Positions 14,810-23,140 of a DNA stretch of 29,543 nucleotides are shown here, piece by piece (the stretch's first letter is position 1; every line of letters starts with the position of its first letter). A program made the position numbers and the translations under genes. The stretch lies in assembly GCA_005881495.1 (NCBI GenBank), contig VBHI01000133.1, positions 1 to 29,543 on the forward strand, written 5' to 3'. This DNA is from Chloroflexota bacterium. Its GTDB lineage: Bacteria > Chloroflexota > Ktedonobacteria > Ktedonobacterales > Ktedonobacteraceae. The notes below the pieces were generated by a model. That model searched no databases. It had not been told where the DNA came from and saw nothing but the letters and a program-made list of their open reading frames with translations.

Positions 14810-17696
14810 ATGACGACTGGTTCAGCACAGCGCTTTGGCGACCTGCTGCGCCGGTCTCGGCTGGCAGCTGGTCTGACGCAAGAAGAACTGGCAGCCCAGG
14901 CGGGGCTGAGTGTACGCGGCCTGAGCGATCTGGAGCGGGGTGCTCGCCTGGCCCCACGCCGAGAGACCGTTCAGTTGCTTGCTGAGGCGCTCCAGCTCTC
15001 GGCGGCAGAGCGCACCCAGCTAGAAGCTGCCGCCCGCCAGCGCGGAGCCCCGGCGGTCCAGGCGTCAGGCGGGAGCCTGTCATCTCCTCAGAGCTCCCTT
15101 TCCGCGTTGCCTTTTGTGGGACGAGCCCAGGAACTGGCTCTGCTGGAGCAGGTGCTCACAGATGGCCCGCCGGTCCTGCTGGTGGCGGGCGAGCCAGGCA
15201 TCGGCAAGTCGCGCCTCTTGCAGGCAGGCATCGAGCGGGCGCAGGCACAAGGCTGGACCGTGCTGACGGGCGGTTGCCATCGCCGCAGCGGCCAGGAGCC
15301 CTTCGCGCCCCTGGTCGGCACCCTGGCTGACTCCTTGCGACGCCAGTCGCCCAACGAGCAGCGGTTGCATTTAGAGGGCTGCACCTGGCTGGTTCGCTTG
15401 CTGCCCGAACTGGTCGAAACCGGGGTGGTGTCCCCGCCGACCTGGACACTGCCTCCAGAGCAGGAGCGCCGCTTGATGTTTGCCGCCGTGGCCCGGTATC
15501 TGGCGAATGTGGCCGGTCCCGCCGGGACGCTGCTGGTGCTGGATGATCTGCACTGGGCGGGTCCTGATGCCCTCGATCTGCTCCAGGCGTTGGTGCGCGC
15601 CCCGGCAGATCGCCCACTGCGTCTGCTGGCGGCCTACCGGGATACCGACGTGGCGGGCCAGGACCCACTGGCGCTCCTGGTGGCCGATCTGGCACGGGAA
15701 GGGCGGGCCAGCCGCGCCCTGCTCGCCCCCTTAGGAGAAGAGGAGGCAGCAACCTTGCTGGCCCAACTGCTGCCGGAGACGGCGGGCGGGGACTCCCATC
15801 TGAGACAACAGGTGCTCGCGCGGACCGCAGGAGTGCACGCTGCGCGAGGCCATTCTCCAACGCGTCGTCGCCGTACCGACGGCTGCCCAACAGGTACTGC
15901 GGCTGGCCGCAGTGGTTGGGCGCCGTGTGCCGCGCACCCTGCTGGTGGCGGTGGCCGCGCGCGCTAACCTGGCAGAAGAGGCGGTGCTGGAGGCCCTGGA
16001 GGATGCGGGTCGGGCGCGGCTGCTGGGAGAGGCGGGCGAAGATGGCTACCAGTTTACGCATGACCTGATCCGCGAGGTACTCTTGACGGACCTGGGCACA
16101 GCGCGGCGGGCGCTCTTGCACCGGCGCGTGGCCGAGGTGCTGGAGGCGACAGTCCCAGCCCCTGCTGTCACCGTCCTGGCCTATCACTACGCGCAGAGCG
16201 ACGAGCAGGACAAGGCCATCCTCTACCTGGAGCAGGCAGGGGACGCTGCGCGAACGCGGTATGCCCAGACAGAAGCGGAGAGCGCCTACCGCGAGGTGAT
16301 CACACGGCTGGAGACGCTGGGAAGGGGAGCCCAGACAGCGGCGGTGTCTGAGAAGTTGGGCATGATGCTGGCGCTGCAGGCACGCTACGACGAGGCCCTG
16401 CTCACGTTGGAACGGACAGGAGAGGTCTATCGGGTGGAGGGCGACCTGGAAGGCGAGGTGCGTGCGTTGGCACAGATTGGGCGCATCCATCGCTGGCGAG
16501 GAACATCCAAGGAGGGGTTGACACGGCTCCTGCCGCTGCTCGCACGACTCCCAAAGGCCAGCGCCTCGCGAGGGGCCGCTGCCTTTTACGCCGCACTCGC
16601 CTACCTCTATAAGGGTGTCGGCCAGTATAGCGAGCAGTTAGCGGCAGCAGAGCAAGCAGCGGCACTCGCACGCGCAAGCGGTGATGATTATATCCTCACG
16701 ACAGCCCAGGAGCGCCGGGCAGCGGCGCTCCTGGCGTTGGGACGGCTGGAGGAGACGTGCCGGGCGCTGACCGACGAGGTCATTCCGGCCAGCGAGGCGA
16801 CCGGGAATCTGTGGACCTTAATCACCGCGCACGACAATTTGGCCGGAGCCTATGAATTTTTGGGCGACTATCAGCAGTCGCGCGCTTGCCTGGAACAAGC
16901 GATTGCGCTTGACGAACGCCTGGGCGACCCGGCAGAGATGGCCTATCTGCTCTATGGGCGTGGCCTCAATGCCTTCGCCCTCGGTGAGTGGCAGCAAGCA
17001 CGCCCCGATTTTGAGCGTGCCGCAACCTTCGTCGGCTCGACCGGCCAGTTCTGGTATGCCACCTATCCCCCGCATGGGCTGGGCCTGCTCTGCCTGGCCG
17101 AGGGGAGGGAAGAGGAAGCCGCACACTATTTGAAAGAGGCTCTGACGCTGGCGCAGCGGAATCATGATCTGCAGGCGCTGTGTTGGGTCCAGGGAGCACT
17201 GGCCGAGTGGGATCTGTTATCAGGACGACCAGAAGCCGCGCGAGTACGACTTGCGCCCCTGCTCGATGCGCCTGGTCTGATGGCGAGCTATAGCAGGGAA
17301 GCCCTTGCACTTCTTCCCTGGGCCTACCTGGGGTTGGGCGAAGCAGACCAGGCGCAAGCGCTGCTGGTGCAGGTGATCAGTACAGCGCGGCAGGCACGGA
17401 TGGGTCCCACGCTGGTGCAGGCGCTGCGTGTGCAGGCCCTGGTCTTGAGCAAGCAAGAACGCTGGGAGGAGGCCGAGCAGGCCCTGCAGGAAGCGCTGAC
17501 ACTCTGCCGCGGGATGGCTGCGCCCTATGCCGAAGCAAAAACCCTTTATACCGCCGGGTTGGTATCACACAAGAAAGGGGAGCTGGAACCAGCTCGCCAG
17601 CGGTTTGAGGCGGCGCTGACGATTCTCGAGCGCCTCGGCGAGCGCCTGTATGCCCGGTCTATCGAACAGCTGCTCGGTCAGGGAGAACACCAGTGA
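14810..17696 (+). pseudogene. XRE-type HTH / AAA ATPase / TPR regulator, broken in the middle
   Basis: ATG 14810 follows AGGAGA by eight bases. Frame one encodes an XRE helix-turn-helix (~8-65: L-T-Q-E-E-L-A-A-Q-A-G-L-S and L-S-D-L-E-R-G) and an ATPase with Walker A G-E-P-G-I-G-K-S and Walker B L-V-L-D-D-L-H-W. It reaches L-A-R-T-A-G-V near 15835 and then goes out of frame. Frame two picks up at T-L-R-E-A-I-L-Q-R-V (15837) and runs through the end of the ATPase and many TPR repeats to 17696. Relatives have about 25 residues between these points (P-F-F-L-V and following), absent here. The two halves could be made separately, but the ATPase would be split. It is a decayed STAND regulator, otherwise well preserved. 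Confidence 0.85.
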
Positions 17697-17883
17697 GCAG
17701 GACCTCACCCTGGAGTCCGTCGAGCAACGGAACTCCAGGGGAGTGTGCGAGAGGGAGAGCGCTTCGCGCTCCTCACGACCACCTGAAACAAGCAGCCGCC
17801 ACATCAGCACTGATAGCCCACCTGGGCAGGCGTCGGGTCCGGTGTGCTGTGGATGACCACGAGATAATGAAAGTAGGCCAGAG

Positions 17884-18303
17884 ATGACAGTAGAGGGTGA
17901 GTTACTCGAAACCAGTTTTCAGGCGATTGTCTTGCACGGGGAGGCATTTGTGACGGCCTTCTATGAACGGCTCTTCACCCGCTTCCCCGAAACGAGAGCC
18001 TTCTTTGCCGCCACCGACATGTTCGAGCAGCGCAAAAAACTGCAGCAATCGCTGGCCCTGATTGTCCAGCACATGCAACATCCGGAAGTGCTGGGCGAAA
18101 TGCTTGAGGAACTGGGCCAGCGGCACGTCACGTACGGGATCCGGCCAGAGCATTACCCCCTCGTCGGAGCGGTCCTGTTGGAGACTTTCGCGGACTTTCT
18201 CGGGAAGCACTGGACGCAGGCGCACCACGACGCCTGGGTCAAGGGGTATGAGGCAGTCAGTAGCCTGATGTTGAAAGGCACTCAGGAGCCGCCTGTGGCA
18301 TGA
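17884..18303 (+). CDS. Single-domain bacterial globin, copy 2
   Basis: This 139-residue globin has the same landmarks as copy 1: Tyr27 (B10), Phe40-41, Gln49 (E7) and proximal His90 in R-P-E-H-Y-P-L-V-G. The likeliest role is O2/NO binding. The bases before the two starts are also alike: AATGAAAGTAGG, six further bases, then ATG in both copies. The duplication therefore included the translation leader. It lies 187 bases after the broken XRE-AAA gene on the same strand. Differences cluster in the E-F region (residues 51-77) and the C-terminus, so the copies may differ in ligand or partner. Confidence 0.92.
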   Translation: MTVEGELLETSFQAIVLHGEAFVTAFYERLFTRFPETRAFFAATDMFEQRKKLQQSLALIVQHMQHPEVLGEMLEELGQRHVTYGIRPEHYPLVGAVLLETFADFLGKHWTQAHHDAWVKGYEAVSSLMLKGTQEPPVA

Positions 18304-18313
18304 AGGGACGAGG

Positions 18314-18756
18314 CCCTTGCTCCTTAATGGCTTTGATCAGGGCTGGTTTGCTCAGTGGCACCCTGGCACGTAGTAGTGGACGGAGGGGTCATTGACGACG
18401 AGACCGTCAGATGCCAACTCGAGGAGAGCCTGGACGTGGGGCTTACAGGAGCCACAGCCTGTACCGGCACGCGTGGCATCGCATACGCTTTTGAGGCTGC
18501 GATGCCCGGCCTTCACAGCGCTGATGATCTTGCCCTTTGAGACACCATTGCAGTTGCATACCCGAGCCGTATCTGGCAAATCGGTCACATTAAGTGCTTT
18601 GCTCTCCCCCGCCAGTGGAAACAACAGTTCTGCCCGATTCTCCGGCAAGACCTCACCCCGGTCAAAGACCTGCAGGAGATGGGGGGCTGTCAGGCCATCA
18701 CCGAGCAGAATAGCCCCAGCGAGGAATCCGTTCCGAACGATCAACTTCTTGTAGCG
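18314..18756 (-). pseudogene. Nitrite reductase large subunit (NirB-like) internal fragment
   Basis: The open frame (ATG 18744 to stop 18354-18352) resembles the middle of NirB. It has R-N-G-F-L-A-G-A-I-L-L-G-D from the FAD domain end, then the BFD-type [2Fe-2S] domain with C-N-C-N-G-V-S-K-G and A-T-R-A-G-T-G-C-G-S-C-K-P (four cysteines), then V-V-N-D-P-S-V-H-Y-Y-V-P-G. At that point one G appears lost from a G-run. One frame over, the family sequence continues as V-P-L-S-K-P-A-L-I-K-A-I-K-E-Q-G to about 18314. Upstream coding similarity ends at 18753-18756, exactly where repeat copy 2 begins. Both ends of the gene are missing. Confidence 0.8.
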
Positions 18757-18902
18757 GTTGGTTTCTCACCCACTGTCTGAAGACGCTCGCATCTCGCTGC
18801 GTCTGGTACAAGTATGCTCGAATCTGGCCGCCAAGACCATGCGCAAGGGACGCAACGACTCACGCAATTCTCCACGCGATCACGCCATCGAGGAGTTGTA
18901 AG
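18753..18902 (+). repeat. Dispersed ~150-bp repeat, copy 2
   Basis: This second copy of the element at 14554-14710 has the same orientation. Its left end coincides with the break in the NirB fragment, which suggests insertion into, or recombination at, that gene. Copies 1 and 2 bracket a 4-kb block in direct orientation. Confidence 0.9.
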
Positions 18903-19008
18903 CTTATCAAGTAGCCAGCACTGGCCCACAGACTGGATGCAGGAATCACTTCGCTCAGCCATTGCCAGGCTCCGGTCCCCTTGAAGCGTTCCTCGGACGG
19001 ATTGTTCA

Positions 19009-19071
19009 GCCGGGAGTAAAGAAGCGCGAGGCAGACGGGGAGGGTCTGCCTCGCGCTTCTTTACTCCCGGC
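19009..19071. terminator. Perfect 28-bp inverted repeat at the 3' end of the MFS gene
   Basis: Arms 19009-19036 and 19044-19071 are perfect reverse complements around a 7-base loop (GGGGAGG). The hairpin starts two bases after the MFS stop codon. No T-run follows on the minus strand, so it is not a textbook intrinsic terminator. It may protect the mRNA 3' end, act in both directions, or be a small mobile palindrome. Confidence 0.6.
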
Positions 19072-19072
19072 T

Positions 19073-20374
19073 TTATGCGCGTTCTGCCTGTCGAGGATTG
19101 CTCAACAGGAGGAAGGCCACCAGTGCCATGCTCACGGACAAGGCCACCCCGATGGCAAAGGTGATCTGTGGCGTGATCCAGAGGCCAACGAGGGCCTGAG
19201 CCAGCGGGCCGAGCATGATGGCGAGCGAGATGGCTGACCCACGCAGGCCCATGACCTGGCCGCGAGTGTCGTCGGTCGTGGCCGCCAGGTAAATGCCGCC
19301 CATGGCCGGCTCGACGAAGGCGCTACCCAACCCTGCCAGAGCCGCACCCGCTATCAAAAGCGGATAGAGGGGAGCTGCTAACAAGAGCACGAACAAGGCA
19401 CTGAAGAGCAGACTGCCGATGACGATGAGTGGCTTTTTCGGCAGGGTCTCTGAGAGCCGTCCCAGCACGAGCGGGAAGATGGCCAGAGCCATGCCATAGA
19501 CACTGAATAACATGCCATATTGTGCTGCGCTGTAATGAAGCACCTTCTCAAAGAAGAAGGGAAGCTGCGGGAACACGAATGGGAAGGTGAAGATCATCCC
19601 GAAATCGATAATGAGGAACGGAGCCACGAGCCAGATCAGGCGAGCCATACGCCATTCCTTCGGCTTGTTGGCAAGTCCCCCAGGCCTGGCTTTGTGCGAT
19701 TTCGCTTCTGCCCGCACATGCTTTGGCAGGGTTTCTGGCACCAGGAAGATTGCCAGCAGTGATGCCACGAGCGCGATACCGGCCGAGAGCAGGAAGGGAC
19801 TGCTTAAACCCAGGGTTTGCGAGAGCAAGCCACCGAGGCCCGGACCCAGCGCGAACCCAACCGCCTGTGCCGTCGTGAGAAAACCTATCCAGCGCCCTTG
19901 TTTCGCAAGCGGGATCGTATCGCCTACCATCGACATCGCGGCTGGGAACAAGCCAGAAAGCAACATGCCCTCAACAAAGCGGATGGGAATGAACAGCAAC
20001 GGCACATTCACCCACGCCAGCAGCAGGTTGGTGAAGATAAAACCGGCCAGAGAGATGAAGAGGATGGGCTTGCGACCAATGCGGCCAGACCATGTGCCCA
20101 TGGGCGTGCTGAAGAGGAACATCCCCAGACCGAAGGCCCCTTCCATTAACGCCAGCATCTCCGGTCCCAGCCCCAACGCTTGCAAGCGCTGCGGGAAGAC
20201 GGGAATGATTACGGCAAAGCCGGTCATCATCAGGGCAACGCACCCGATCAAGAACGCCAGAGCGACAGTGATGGACCGCGATTGTTTCACAGGGGAAGCC
20301 GCAATAGGTCTTACACTCACCTCCTCCTCCAGGAGGACGGTGACGGTTTCCTGTTCGAGAACTGCTGTAGTCAT
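19073..20374 (-). CDS. MFS transporter (probable drug efflux)
   Basis: This 433-residue integral membrane protein has twelve predicted helices in two bundles. After a polar 30-residue N-terminus, helix 1 begins near A-L-A-F-L-I-G-C. The loop 2-3 motif A appears as G-T-W-S-G-R-I-G-R-K-P-I-L, and G-F-A-L-G-P-G-L-G-G-L resembles the antiporter motif C of drug:H+ exporters. GGAAAGGATG precedes the ATG. Its promoter holds the same palindrome as the hxlR promoter, so HxlR-controlled export of a toxic compound is the likely role. The substrate is unknown. Confidence 0.92.
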   Translation of the reverse strand: MTTAVLEQETVTVLLEEEVSVRPIAASPVKQSRSITVALAFLIGCVALMMTGFAVIIPVFPQRLQALGLGPEMLALMEGAFGLGMFLFSTPMGTWSGRIGRKPILFISLAGFIFTNLLLAWVNVPLLFIPIRFVEGMLLSGLFPAAMSMVGDTIPLAKQGRWIGFLTTAQAVGFALGPGLGGLLSQTLGLSSPFLLSAGIALVASLLAIFLVPETLPKHVRAEAKSHKARPGGLANKPKEWRMARLIWLVAPFLIIDFGMIFTFPFVFPQLPFFFEKVLHYSAAQYGMLFSVYGMALAIFPLVLGRLSETLPKKPLIVIGSLLFSALFVLLLAAPLYPLLIAGAALAGLGSAFVEPAMGGIYLAATTDDTRGQVMGLRGSAISLAIMLGPLAQALVGLWITPQITFAIGVALSVSMALVAFLLLSNPRQAERA

Positions 20375-20398
20375 CTAGTTCATCCTTTCCTTCTCGCG

Positions 20399-20427
20399 TA
20401 TATAACTTGCAATTTGCAAGTAACCTC
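20399..20427 (-). promoter_or_regulatory. MFS promoter with HxlR-type operator
   Basis: A 17-bp palindrome, ACTTGCAA-T-TTGCAAGT (20405-20421), fills the spacer between a poor -35 (GAGGTT) and TATATA (20404-20399) on the minus strand. The same 17 bases occur upstream of hxlR. A (CT)n tract lies just upstream at about 20426-20438. Confidence 0.75.
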
Positions 20428-20601
20428 TCTCTCTCTCTTCTTTCTGACCTTCCCGAAACCGGAAATCACCAGAAGAGCAAGCCAAATTGAGAGATCAGAC
20501 ATTCCATGTAAAAACAGCAAGGCTCACGATGAGAACCCTGCTGTTTCGCGGAAGTTCGGGGGAGCACTGCACCGCGTGGAAGCTTCTGCAAGAGCGCAGT
20601 A

Positions 20602-21060
20602 CTAGACGAGTTGACTCACAAGACTCTTCTCACCGACAAAAACAGCGCCGCCGCTTTGCACCGCTTCCCGAATGAGTCGGATCATCTTCTCTCTGTCGGC
20701 CTTCATCAGAGCAATCCAGGCGGCAGGGGCAGCGGTGTGTGGATCATGCTCGGCACTCCAATTCGCCATGTCCACCAGAACCGGGATGAGGTCCAACCCT
20801 TTTTCCGTCAGGACATACTCCTCTTTGCGCTTATCCTTCTCAGAGAGCTTTTTGGTGAGAATGCCTTGTTGCTCCAGGTGCGCGAGGCGGCTGGCCAGAA
20901 TGTTGGTCGCCATACCCTCTTCAGACGCGATAAATTCTCCATAGGTGTTCTTCCCGAAGTAGACGATATCCCGGATGATCAATAGGGACCACGGATCGCC
21001 AAACGTTTCCAAGGCAAAGTTGATAGGGCAGTCTGAGCGTCTCTGGTGTGTATGCTTCAT
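20602..21060 (-). CDS. HxlR family transcriptional regulator
   Basis: This 152-residue winged-helix regulator has the HxlR layout: an N-terminal Cys (Cys11 in R-S-D-C-P-I), F-G-D-P-W-S-L-L-I-I-R-D, L-A-S-R-L-A-H-L-E-Q-Q-G-I-L as the recognition region, and E-Y-V-L-T-E-K-G-L-D-L-I-P-V-L in the wing. Several family members sense electrophiles or oxidants through that Cys. The frame is open up to 21261, but the domain begins at ATG 21060, which has AGAGG eight bases upstream. An upstream start would also read through its own promoter. It probably regulates itself and the MFS gene. Confidence 0.92.
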   Translation of the reverse strand: MKHTHQRRSDCPINFALETFGDPWSLLIIRDIVYFGKNTYGEFIASEEGMATNILASRLAHLEQQGILTKKLSEKDKRKEEYVLTEKGLDLIPVLVDMANWSAEHDPHTAAPAAWIALMKADREKMIRLIREAVQSGGAVFVGEKSLVSQLV

Positions 21061-21166
21061 GTGTTCGACCTCTTCTCTTCCCGCTGATCGTTTGTCACGG
21101 GAGGCTTGACGCCTGCCGCAAGACTCACTGGTGAGCGTTTCCGCTTTTGCTTGATGGTTTGAGAAT

Positions 21167-21199
21167 AGTATAGTACATTCACTTGCAATTTGCAAGTGA
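21167..21199 (-). promoter_or_regulatory. hxlR promoter with overlapping palindromic operator
   Basis: On the minus strand TTGCAA (21195-21190), 17 bases and TATACT (21172-21167) form a good promoter. A 21-bp palindrome (21179-21199, TCACTTGCAA-T-TTGCAAGTGA) covers the -35 and part of the spacer. Binding there would block RNA polymerase, giving autorepression. Confidence 0.8.
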
Positions 21200-21349
21200 T
21201 ATCGCTTTTCTGAGAGTATAATAGACACAGAAAGAGGCTGAAATAAGATATACTCAAGCATGATAAGAAAACAATTCTAAGCTAGCAACCAGATATGAGT
21301 AATCCAAGTGCGTGCTCGTGCTTTTGTAAGGAATAAGGAGGATACGCCA

Positions 21350-22282
21350 ATGAAAGCCATTGTCTGCACGAAATACGGACCGCCGGAAGTGCTTCAGTTC
21401 CAAGAGGTGGAAAAACCTACTCCGAGGAACAATGAGGTCGGCATAAAAATCTTCGCGACAGCCGTCACCTCAAGTGACTGTCTCATCCGGGGTTCCAAAG
21501 TTCCTCTCAGACTTTGGCTCCCCATGCGACTCGTGATAGGTTTGACCAAACCGAGAAACCCCATCCTCGGGATGGTGCTAGCGGGAGAAGTTGAATCGGT
21601 CGGCACAGAGGTCACACGATTTCAAAAGGGGAACCAGGTGTATGCCTTTAACATTCGATGTGGGACGTATGCCGAGTACACCTGCTTGCCGGAAAACAGT
21701 GTGATGGCATTCAAACCGTCTCCTGTCAGCTATGAGGAAGCCGCAGCTGTTCCTTATGGAGGCCTGTTAGCCTTGCATTTTCTGAGAAAAAGTCAGATCC
21801 AGAGCGGAAAAAAAGTGCTGATCTATGGAGCTTCCGGAGCGGTCGGGACTTCTGCGATACAGCTTGCCAAGCACTTTGGAGCAGAAGTGACCGGGGTATG
21901 CAGTACGACGAATGTAGCATTAGTGAAATCACTGGGAGCAGATACAGTCATTGATTACACGCAAGAGGATTTTACGAACAGAGGAGAGCGGTATGATTGT
22001 ATCTTTGATGCCGTTGGAAAGAGAAAAAGCTCACAATTGAAAGTGCAGTGCAAAACAGCACTCACTCCGAACGGGAAATACCTCTCAGTCGATGTTGGAT
22101 CACCAAAGCTCCAGAGTGAAGATTTACTCTTCCTCACAGAGCTGGTTGAAGCGGGAAAGATAAAACCAGTCATTGATCGAAGCTATCCGCTAGAACAAAT
22201 GGTCGAGGCTCACCGGTATGTCGAAACAGGACACAAAAAGGGCAATGTCGTCATCACTATCAAGCAGAACGACAAAATCTAG
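21350..22282 (+). CDS. Zinc-type MDR oxidoreductase / NADPH:quinone reductase family
   Basis: The 310-residue medium-chain dehydrogenase/reductase begins at ATG 21350, eight bases after AAGGAGG; an upstream in-frame start is ignored. It has a GroES-like N-terminal domain (P-P-E-V-L-Q-F-Q-E-V). The Rossmann fold has the NAD(P) loop Y-G-A-S-G-A-V-G-T-S-A-I-Q-L-A and V-T-G-V-C-S-T. The usual structural zinc cysteines are absent, as in the quinone oxidoreductase branch. Codon use is richer in A (many AAA and GAA) than in the neighbours, and the sequence is reminiscent of Bacillus-type relatives, so transfer is plausible. It lies next to IS6-family remains. Confidence 0.88.
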   Translation: MKAIVCTKYGPPEVLQFQEVEKPTPRNNEVGIKIFATAVTSSDCLIRGSKVPLRLWLPMRLVIGLTKPRNPILGMVLAGEVESVGTEVTRFQKGNQVYAFNIRCGTYAEYTCLPENSVMAFKPSPVSYEEAAAVPYGGLLALHFLRKSQIQSGKKVLIYGASGAVGTSAIQLAKHFGAEVTGVCSTTNVALVKSLGADTVIDYTQEDFTNRGERYDCIFDAVGKRKSSQLKVQCKTALTPNGKYLSVDVGSPKLQSEDLLFLTELVEAGKIKPVIDRSYPLEQMVEAHRYVETGHKKGNVVITIKQNDKI

Positions 22283-22284
22283 CA

Positions 22285-22484
22285 ACCTTTGAGGACTTAC
22301 GCACGGTGTTTCTGGGATGCTCTCGTATGACGCTGGAGGGTCTCAATCAATTCCCAGGACGTTCGCAGGGGTATGACAGTCTGCCCGAGGCACTACGCCG
22401 TCAGATTGTTCAGGACGTACCGCGCTGGAGCGCGTTCATTCGCCAGGAAGCCGAACGTTTCGGTTATGCGTATGTCGATATGGT
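22285..22484 (+). pseudogene. Tail of an unrecognised, possibly P-loop kinase-like gene
   Basis: Reading from about 22285, the frame gives T-F-E-D-L-R-T-V-F-L-G and, later, P-E-A-L-R-R-Q-I-V-Q-D-V-P-R-W and E-A-E-R-F-G-Y-A-Y-V-D-M. This looks like the C-terminal end of an adenylate-kinase-like protein, but I cannot name it. The frame formally continues to a stop at 22501-22503. From 22485, however, another frame is clearly transposase, so the real homology ends there. There is no start or ribosome site of its own. Confidence 0.4.
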
Positions 22485-22601
22485 CAAGACCATCGCTTCA
22501 TGAAACGACTCGTCAAGCTAGGGATGGGCTTCTTTTCGTTCGAGACTGCGTGGCGAACCTTGGAAGGATATGAAGCGATGAATATGCTTAGGAAGGGCCA
22601 G
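22485..22601 (+). mobile_element. IS6-family transposase C-terminal remnant
   Basis: The frame reads Q-D-H-R-F-M-K-R-L-V-K and then G-M-G-F-F-S-F-E-T-A-W-R-T-L, G-Y-E-A-M-N-M-L-R-K-G-Q. This is the familiar end of the DDE domain of IS6/IS26-type transposases, including the region of the catalytic Glu (usually V-E-Q-D-H-R). About 39 codons remain. Neither terminal inverted repeat is seen. The frame runs straight into an SDR fragment. Confidence 0.75.
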
Positions 22602-23018
22602 ATACACTTTGACGACCTGCAAGGCGAGAAAAGCCATGGCCTATTGGGTTTTGGTGCTTACAGTCAAGCCAAACTCGCGAACGTGATGTTTACGTACGAC
22701 CTGCCACGACGTTTGGAAGGGACAGGCATCACCGTCAATGCTGTTGGCCCTTTTTTTGTTGGCACCAACTTTGGTGTCAGCAATGGTGGCACTTTTGGCA
22801 CATGTATGAGGTGCGTGATGCGTTTCGCCCAGACCCCTGCGGATGCCGCGAGGACGGCTATTCGCCTGGCATCGGCACCAGAAATGCAAAATGCAACAGG
22901 CAAGTTCTATTCTAACGAGCGCGAAATTCGTTCTTCCAAGCTGTCACACAATGTGGCAATCCAAACGCGATTGTGGGAAGTCAGCGAGAAACTCACACAA
23001 GCCCCTGTAACCATCTAA
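22602..23018 (+). pseudogene. Short-chain dehydrogenase, C-terminal part fused to transposase tail
   Basis: From I-H-F-D-D-L-Q the sequence is the second half of an SDR of the retinol-dehydrogenase-like type. It has the active-site A-Y-S-Q-A-K (Tyr and Lys), N-A-V-G-P-F-F-V-G-T-N-F and a normal C-terminus. The N-terminal Rossmann half with T-G-x3-G-x-G and N-N-A-G, about 130 residues, is absent. The open frame starting at ATG 22500 joins the IS6 tail to this fragment (172 codons) and has no clear ribosome site. It cannot bind NAD(P) as an SDR would and is probably inactive. Confidence 0.8.
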
Positions 23019-23040
23019 AAAAAATGATGACAGGATGTTG

Positions 23041-23113
23041 TGCGAGACTCTTCGAGGTATCACCAGGAGACGCTCCAAAAGAGGAATGAGAGTGGGATAC
23101 CTCTTTTCTCGCA
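23041..23113. promoter_or_regulatory. Imperfect inverted repeat upstream of tetR
   Basis: TGCGAGA (23041) pairs with TCTCGCA (23107) and GAGGTATC (23054) with GATACCTC (23096). That is fifteen pairs in two blocks separated by a small internal loop. It lies 28 bases before the tetR start and may be a TetR operator pair or a leader hairpin. Confidence 0.45.
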
Positions 23114-23140
23114 CGCATACTCAGAAAAGAAAGGTGGTCT

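Noticed and set aside
15156..16490. Long minus-strand open frame (444 codons) opposite the XRE-AAA gene
   Set aside because: Its product is Arg/Pro/Gly-rich and matches no family. It is an antisense shadow of a G+C-rich coding region.
19587..20378. 263-codon plus-strand open frame opposite the MFS gene
   Set aside because: It is an antisense shadow of a clear twelve-helix transporter, with no domain or ribosome site.
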